Shown here: piece by piece, positions 5,428 to 8,225 of the stretch
Layout of the letters: each line of letters opens with the position of its first letter
Numbering within the stretch: position 1 is the first letter of the stretch
Source of the DNA: Geopsychrobacter sp.
GTDB lineage: Bacteria > Desulfobacterota > Desulfuromonadia > Desulfuromonadales > Geopsychrobacteraceae
Length of the DNA stretch: 8,225 nucleotides
Reading direction: 5' to 3'
Assembly (NCBI GenBank): GCA_030620915.1
Contig: JAUXIR010000050.1
Span: forward strand, 1 to 8,225
Notes under the pieces: model-generated
What the model was told of the DNA's origin: nothing
The model's database searches: none
The model's input: the letters and a program-made list of their open reading frames with translations, nothing else
Program-made: the position numbers and the translations under genes

Positions 5428-6990
5428 TTACTTTATCCTGGGAATATAGTCAGGTACGGTGGCCACCAGTCTGGCCTCTGCCGAGTAGTGATGATCTCCC
5501 CTCTTATACTTAGCCTTGACCTTGACCAATCCTGTCCCTTCACCCTGGAATTCTCTAGCCGGCAGTGGGCCGTAGTCACCGGAGGGGAGGTAGTTACCAT
5601 TCTCGGAGATGCCTCCCATCCAGCGCAGGTCATCATCGTCAGGCCGGGTGACCAGTTCGCTCAGGCTAAATTCTGCGGCAACCGGACCCAGTACGACATC
5701 GTCTGCGGAATCATCGATGTCAGCCCCCTTGGAATAGGCGATGGCATCAAACTGAACCCCTTCGGCGGGGAAGTTTTGGCCGCCGTCGACTCTGGCACGC
5801 CCCAACTCAGGAGTGATGGCGATATAGTCGATCTGGGAGACCAGGTTCAGCGTCCCGGCCGCAATCCCCTTGACGCTGAGCTTGGCCTGGGTCGTGCCTT
5901 TCCCGCGGTAGAGGACTTGCAGTTCGATGGCATTGTCACCCTGCTGTTTGGCGGAGAGGATTTTTATCGCTCCACCGGCAACACGGACGTCAGCTGCAGT
6001 TACCTGTGGCAGGACGGTTCCCTCCAGCAGCAGGGTGGTGGTTTCACCACTGACCAGATAGTTGGGACTCAGCTTTAACACCCGAGACTTGCCGTTCAGG
6101 GGGTACCAGGTGCTGGTGGAAGTGCGAAAACCGGGGGCCGGGAAACTGTACTGGCCACGCAGAATACCGTCGGCGAAACTGAAGGCTCCCAAGGTCTTGG
6201 AGCCGTTATGACTGGTGTTGATCCTAAAAGCGCTTCCGCCATAGAGAGAGGCATCGCCGAAGAAACTCTCGGAGGTACCGTCGGCATACTGCCAGGAGCC
6301 GACGACCTCATAATCTCCGTTCGCACCATTTTTGATCGAAGCATGGCCCCGGTAATTTCCCTTACCGGGTTCATAGCCCAGAATCAACCAGGACCCGGCT
6401 GGTGAATCCTTGGTCGGTTTCAGGGCTGTACCGTAGGGCTGGCTCTTGGCCAGCTGTGCCAGTACGGCATCGGCCTCAGGAATCCATTTCATCTCGCGCA
6501 TCTGTCCAATAACAGTCGGAACCATGTAGAGATGGAAGTCGCGAGTTTTGGCCCAGGCCGACTCGGTCATCCGATAGGAATAGATTTTCCCCGCGCTGTG
6601 ACAACGCACACAGGTGACAAACAGTTTCTCCGGGTCGTTGGCTTGTGGTGTCTCCACATTCTGTGGATTGTTGTACAGGTCGAGATACTTAACCTTCTCG
6701 GCTTCCTCGAAAGTGAGCCCTTGAGTGGAGCAAAGTTCCTTGATGAGTGGGTTCATCTCATTCGACTCTAAATCCATCCCATGCAGTCTGGCCATCCGAT
6801 CGACGATGACCACCCACTCCTCAGGCGTTGTGCGAAGCTCTTCAACCCTGGGGATCTTCCCCCCTTTGGGCTGATGACAGCCGCTACACTTTTCCCAGAC
6901 GAGCGACTTCTTCGAGAAGGCCATCGCAGCGGGCGAGATGATGGCGCTTGAGACAATCAGTACTGCAAAAATAAACAATGCTCTTAACAT
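5428..6990 (-). CDS. qhpA: Quinohemoprotein amine dehydrogenase alpha subunit (di-heme cytochrome c)
   Basis: A 520-residue precursor with a Sec signal peptide ending near AMA at residue 24. Two c-heme sites follow: C35-S-G-C38-H39 and C127-V-R-C130-H131. They form the di-heme cytochrome domain that carries electrons from CTQ to external acceptors. Residues of about 185-520 are beta-rich (for example SWLILGYEPGKGNYRG and the Ig-like LVSGETTTLLLEG), matching the three beta domains of the QHNDH alpha subunit. The length is close to the known subunit plus signal. The start is supported by AGGAGG 9 nt upstream. It sits 53 bp after the porin-like gene and directly before qhpD. Heme attachment must occur in the periplasm, independent of the QhpC export route. 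Identification is firm from heme spacing, length and the operon. Confidence 0.95.
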   Translation of the reverse strand: MLRALFIFAVLIVSSAIISPAAMAFSKKSLVWEKCSGCHQPKGGKIPRVEELRTTPEEWVVIVDRMARLHGMDLESNEMNPLIKELCSTQGLTFEEAEKVKYLDLYNNPQNVETPQANDPEKLFVTCVRCHSAGKIYSYRMTESAWAKTRDFHLYMVPTVIGQMREMKWIPEADAVLAQLAKSQPYGTALKPTKDSPAGSWLILGYEPGKGNYRGHASIKNGANGDYEVVGSWQYADGTSESFFGDASLYGGSAFRINTSHNGSKTLGAFSFADGILRGQYSFPAPGFRTSTSTWYPLNGKSRVLKLSPNYLVSGETTTLLLEGTVLPQVTAADVRVAGGAIKILSAKQQGDNAIELQVLYRGKGTTQAKLSVKGIAAGTLNLVSQIDYIAITPELGRARVDGGQNFPAEGVQFDAIAYSKGADIDDSADDVVLGPVAAEFSLSELVTRPDDDDLRWMGGISENGNYLPSGDYGPLPAREFQGEGTGLVKVKAKYKRGDHHYSAEARLVATVPDYIPRIK

Positions 6991-6999
6991 TTAGCTGTT

Positions 7000-7005
7000 C
7001 CTCCT
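7000..7005 (-). promoter_or_regulatory. Ribosome binding site AGGAGG of qhpA
   Basis: A full-consensus AGGAGG lies 9 nt before the qhpA ATG and is among the strongest sites in the window, in keeping with high demand for the structural subunit. It decides the start at 6990. No convincing promoter boxes are seen in the 53-bp gap, so qhpA is probably read through from the porin-like gene. Confidence 0.7.
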
Positions 7006-7043
7006 ATCAGTTATTGATTATCCAGTGCTTGAATCCGGAATTT

Positions 7044-8225
7044 TCAGAAGTAGTACATCAACAGGGCCTGGCCAAAGGTCGCGGTATCGTCGCGGCCGCT
7101 AAGCTCTTTAGCGGCATCGCCGGGGAAGGAGGCACCGAAACCGAAGCTGAGGAACATGTTGTCACCGAGAACGGTATCGACAAACAGGTTCACCTCGTCG
7201 GCCCAGTCGTCCGAGCTGGTGCCGAATGCGGCTTTCTCATTAATCGTATGGTTCAGGTAATGGAAGGAGATTGCGGTCGCCTCGGTGGCCGAAAAACCGA
7301 CTTCGGCAATGGCGACACTCTTGTTGCTGTTGAGCAGCCAGATTTCACCGGTCTGCTCACCCTGAATCCAGCGGTTCCAACCGGAGAAATGATCAAACAT
7401 CTGGTCGTAGTTGCCCTCATCGTTATCGGCCAGATCATCGTCACCGGAGTAGGTCACGTACATGCCGCGCACATACGGGGACCTGGCAACCGGAAAGGTG
7501 TAGGTCGCCGCGGCAAAACCGGCGTAGGCATCCCGATTATCGCCACCCTGAAGGGCCACTTCCCCCTCAAGCAGCAGATTTTCTACAATCGCGGTCTCGC
7601 CGCCGAGCGAATAGGTGATGATATCGCCGCCATCATCGATTTTGTTGAAGACGCCGGCATAGACATAGGATCCTTCGTTGATATCGAGGTGCGCATTCAA
7701 GCCGAGAAGATCGGTATCGCCGGTCTGGCGAATATCACCGCCGGGACGCGCATAGAAAGCGGTGGTCTGCACCGCACCCAGGGTTGCTTCAAGCTGGATG
7801 GCAAAGGGGAAACTGGCATGGTCCATCAACCAGAATGCGGTTGCCTGATCCTGGGAAGAACCGACCACAAACCACTTTTCGACCTGAATGTCCTGCCGAC
7901 CGACCTTGAGCGAAACGCCCGAATCCTGGATATTGCCGAGCTTGATCCAGGCCTGATCGAGTGCGGTGGTCGAACTGTCCGCCGGGCTGCCGTAAACATC
8001 CTGACCGGCGGTCGTTGCAAAGTAACCGCCGACCGACGCCGAGACATCCGCCCAGTCGAGCTTCTTGAGCGCATTCAGGGAGAAGCGCGCCGACACCTCG
8101 CCCCAGTTGGCGTCGTCCTGATTGCCGCCGTCGGCAACCGCGCGCGAAGCACCGCAATAGGGGTTGTTATCAACCCGATAGAGGGTGCTGACCCCCATCC
8201 CCAGGGTCATGTCGTCAAAAACTTC
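7044..8225 (-). CDS. Outer-membrane beta-barrel (porin or alginate-export-like), C-terminal part, open at right edge
   Basis: The frame continues to the right edge without a stop, so the first visible ATG at 8210 is not the true start; the preceding residues read EVFDD. At least 393 residues are visible and the signal peptide lies outside. The sequence alternates polar and aromatic residues in strand-length units (VKVGRQDIQVEKWFVVGS-type segments, ATYTFPVARSPYVRGMYVTY). It ends in YYF, the terminal aromatic signature recognised by the Bam machinery. It resembles porins of the alginate-export/DUF-type groups found beside catabolic genes in Gram-negative bacteria. It stops 53 bp before qhpA on the same strand and may be co-transcribed, which would suit uptake of amine substrate. 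The beta-barrel call is firm; the exact family and substrate are unknown. Confidence 0.8.
   Translation of the reverse strand, partial: EVFDDMTLGMGVSTLYRVDNNPYCGASRAVADGGNQDDANWGEVSARFSLNALKKLDWADVSASVGGYFATTAGQDVYGSPADSSTTALDQAWIKLGNIQDSGVSLKVGRQDIQVEKWFVVGSSQDQATAFWLMDHASFPFAIQLEATLGAVQTTAFYARPGGDIRQTGDTDLLGLNAHLDINEGSYVYAGVFNKIDDGGDIITYSLGGETAIVENLLLEGEVALQGGDNRDAYAGFAAATYTFPVARSPYVRGMYVTYSGDDDLADNDEGNYDQMFDHFSGWNRWIQGEQTGEIWLLNSNKSVAIAEVGFSATEATAISFHYLNHTINEKAAFGTSSDDWADEVNLFVDTVLGDNMFLSFGFGASFPGDAAKELSGRDDTATFGQALLMYYF

Noticed and set aside
5350..6078. Long plus-strand open frame of 242 codons antisense to qhpA
   Set aside because: It lies opposite a gene with clear heme motifs and signal peptide, its translation shows no domain-like pattern, and it has no supported start. 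It is a shadow of codon bias.
1..8225. tRNA, rRNA, CRISPR array, insertion sequence or transposase
   Set aside because: No cloverleaf, repeat-spacer array, terminal inverted repeats or transposase-like frame was seen; coding sequence fills nearly all of the window.

Overview
The window is almost entirely one leftward (minus-strand) operon for a quinohemoprotein amine dehydrogenase (QHNDH) and its maturation proteins. QHNDH is a periplasmic enzyme that oxidises primary amines with a peptide-derived cysteine tryptophylquinone (CTQ) cofactor and passes the electrons through a di-heme cytochrome subunit. Genes abut or overlap, and no gene-free stretch reaches 300 bases. Large plus-strand open frames are antisense shadows.

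In transcription order (right to left): the C-terminal part of an outer-membrane beta-barrel/porin-like protein, open at the right edge (8225-7044); qhpA, the di-heme alpha subunit (6990-5428); qhpD, the radical SAM/SPASM enzyme that installs Cys-Asp/Glu thioethers (5425-4034); qhpC, the small CTQ-bearing gamma subunit with leader peptide (3998-3669); qhpB, the beta-propeller beta subunit (3597-2587); a 14-bp perfect hairpin (2536-2574); two genes resembling the U32-family hydroxylase pair UbiV and UbiU (2512-1688 and 1691-723, with ATGA overlap); and the first 243 codons of an ABC exporter of QhpF type, running off the left edge (729-1).

The notable point is the U32 pair. In characterised aerobic systems the CTQ tryptophan is hydroxylated by the O2-dependent flavoprotein QhpG. 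No QhpG-like gene is visible here. Instead, two proteins keep the iron-sulfur cysteine patterns of UbiU and UbiV, which perform O2-independent hydroxylation in anaerobic ubiquinone synthesis. They sit between the structural genes and the exporter gene. My main hypothesis is that this operon makes CTQ without oxygen: QhpD crosslinks QhpC, the U32 pair hydroxylates the tryptophan, and the ABC exporter delivers the product to the periplasm to join QhpA and QhpB. This is inference; qhpE (leader protease) and possibly qhpG could lie beyond the left edge.

The organism is Gram-negative (signal peptides, periplasmic di-heme cytochrome, outer-membrane barrel ending in Phe), fairly GC-rich by eye, and plausibly an anaerobic or facultative proteobacterium or Desulfuromonas/Geobacter-like bacterium. 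The lineage is a guess from gene style; the Gram-negative assignment is firm.
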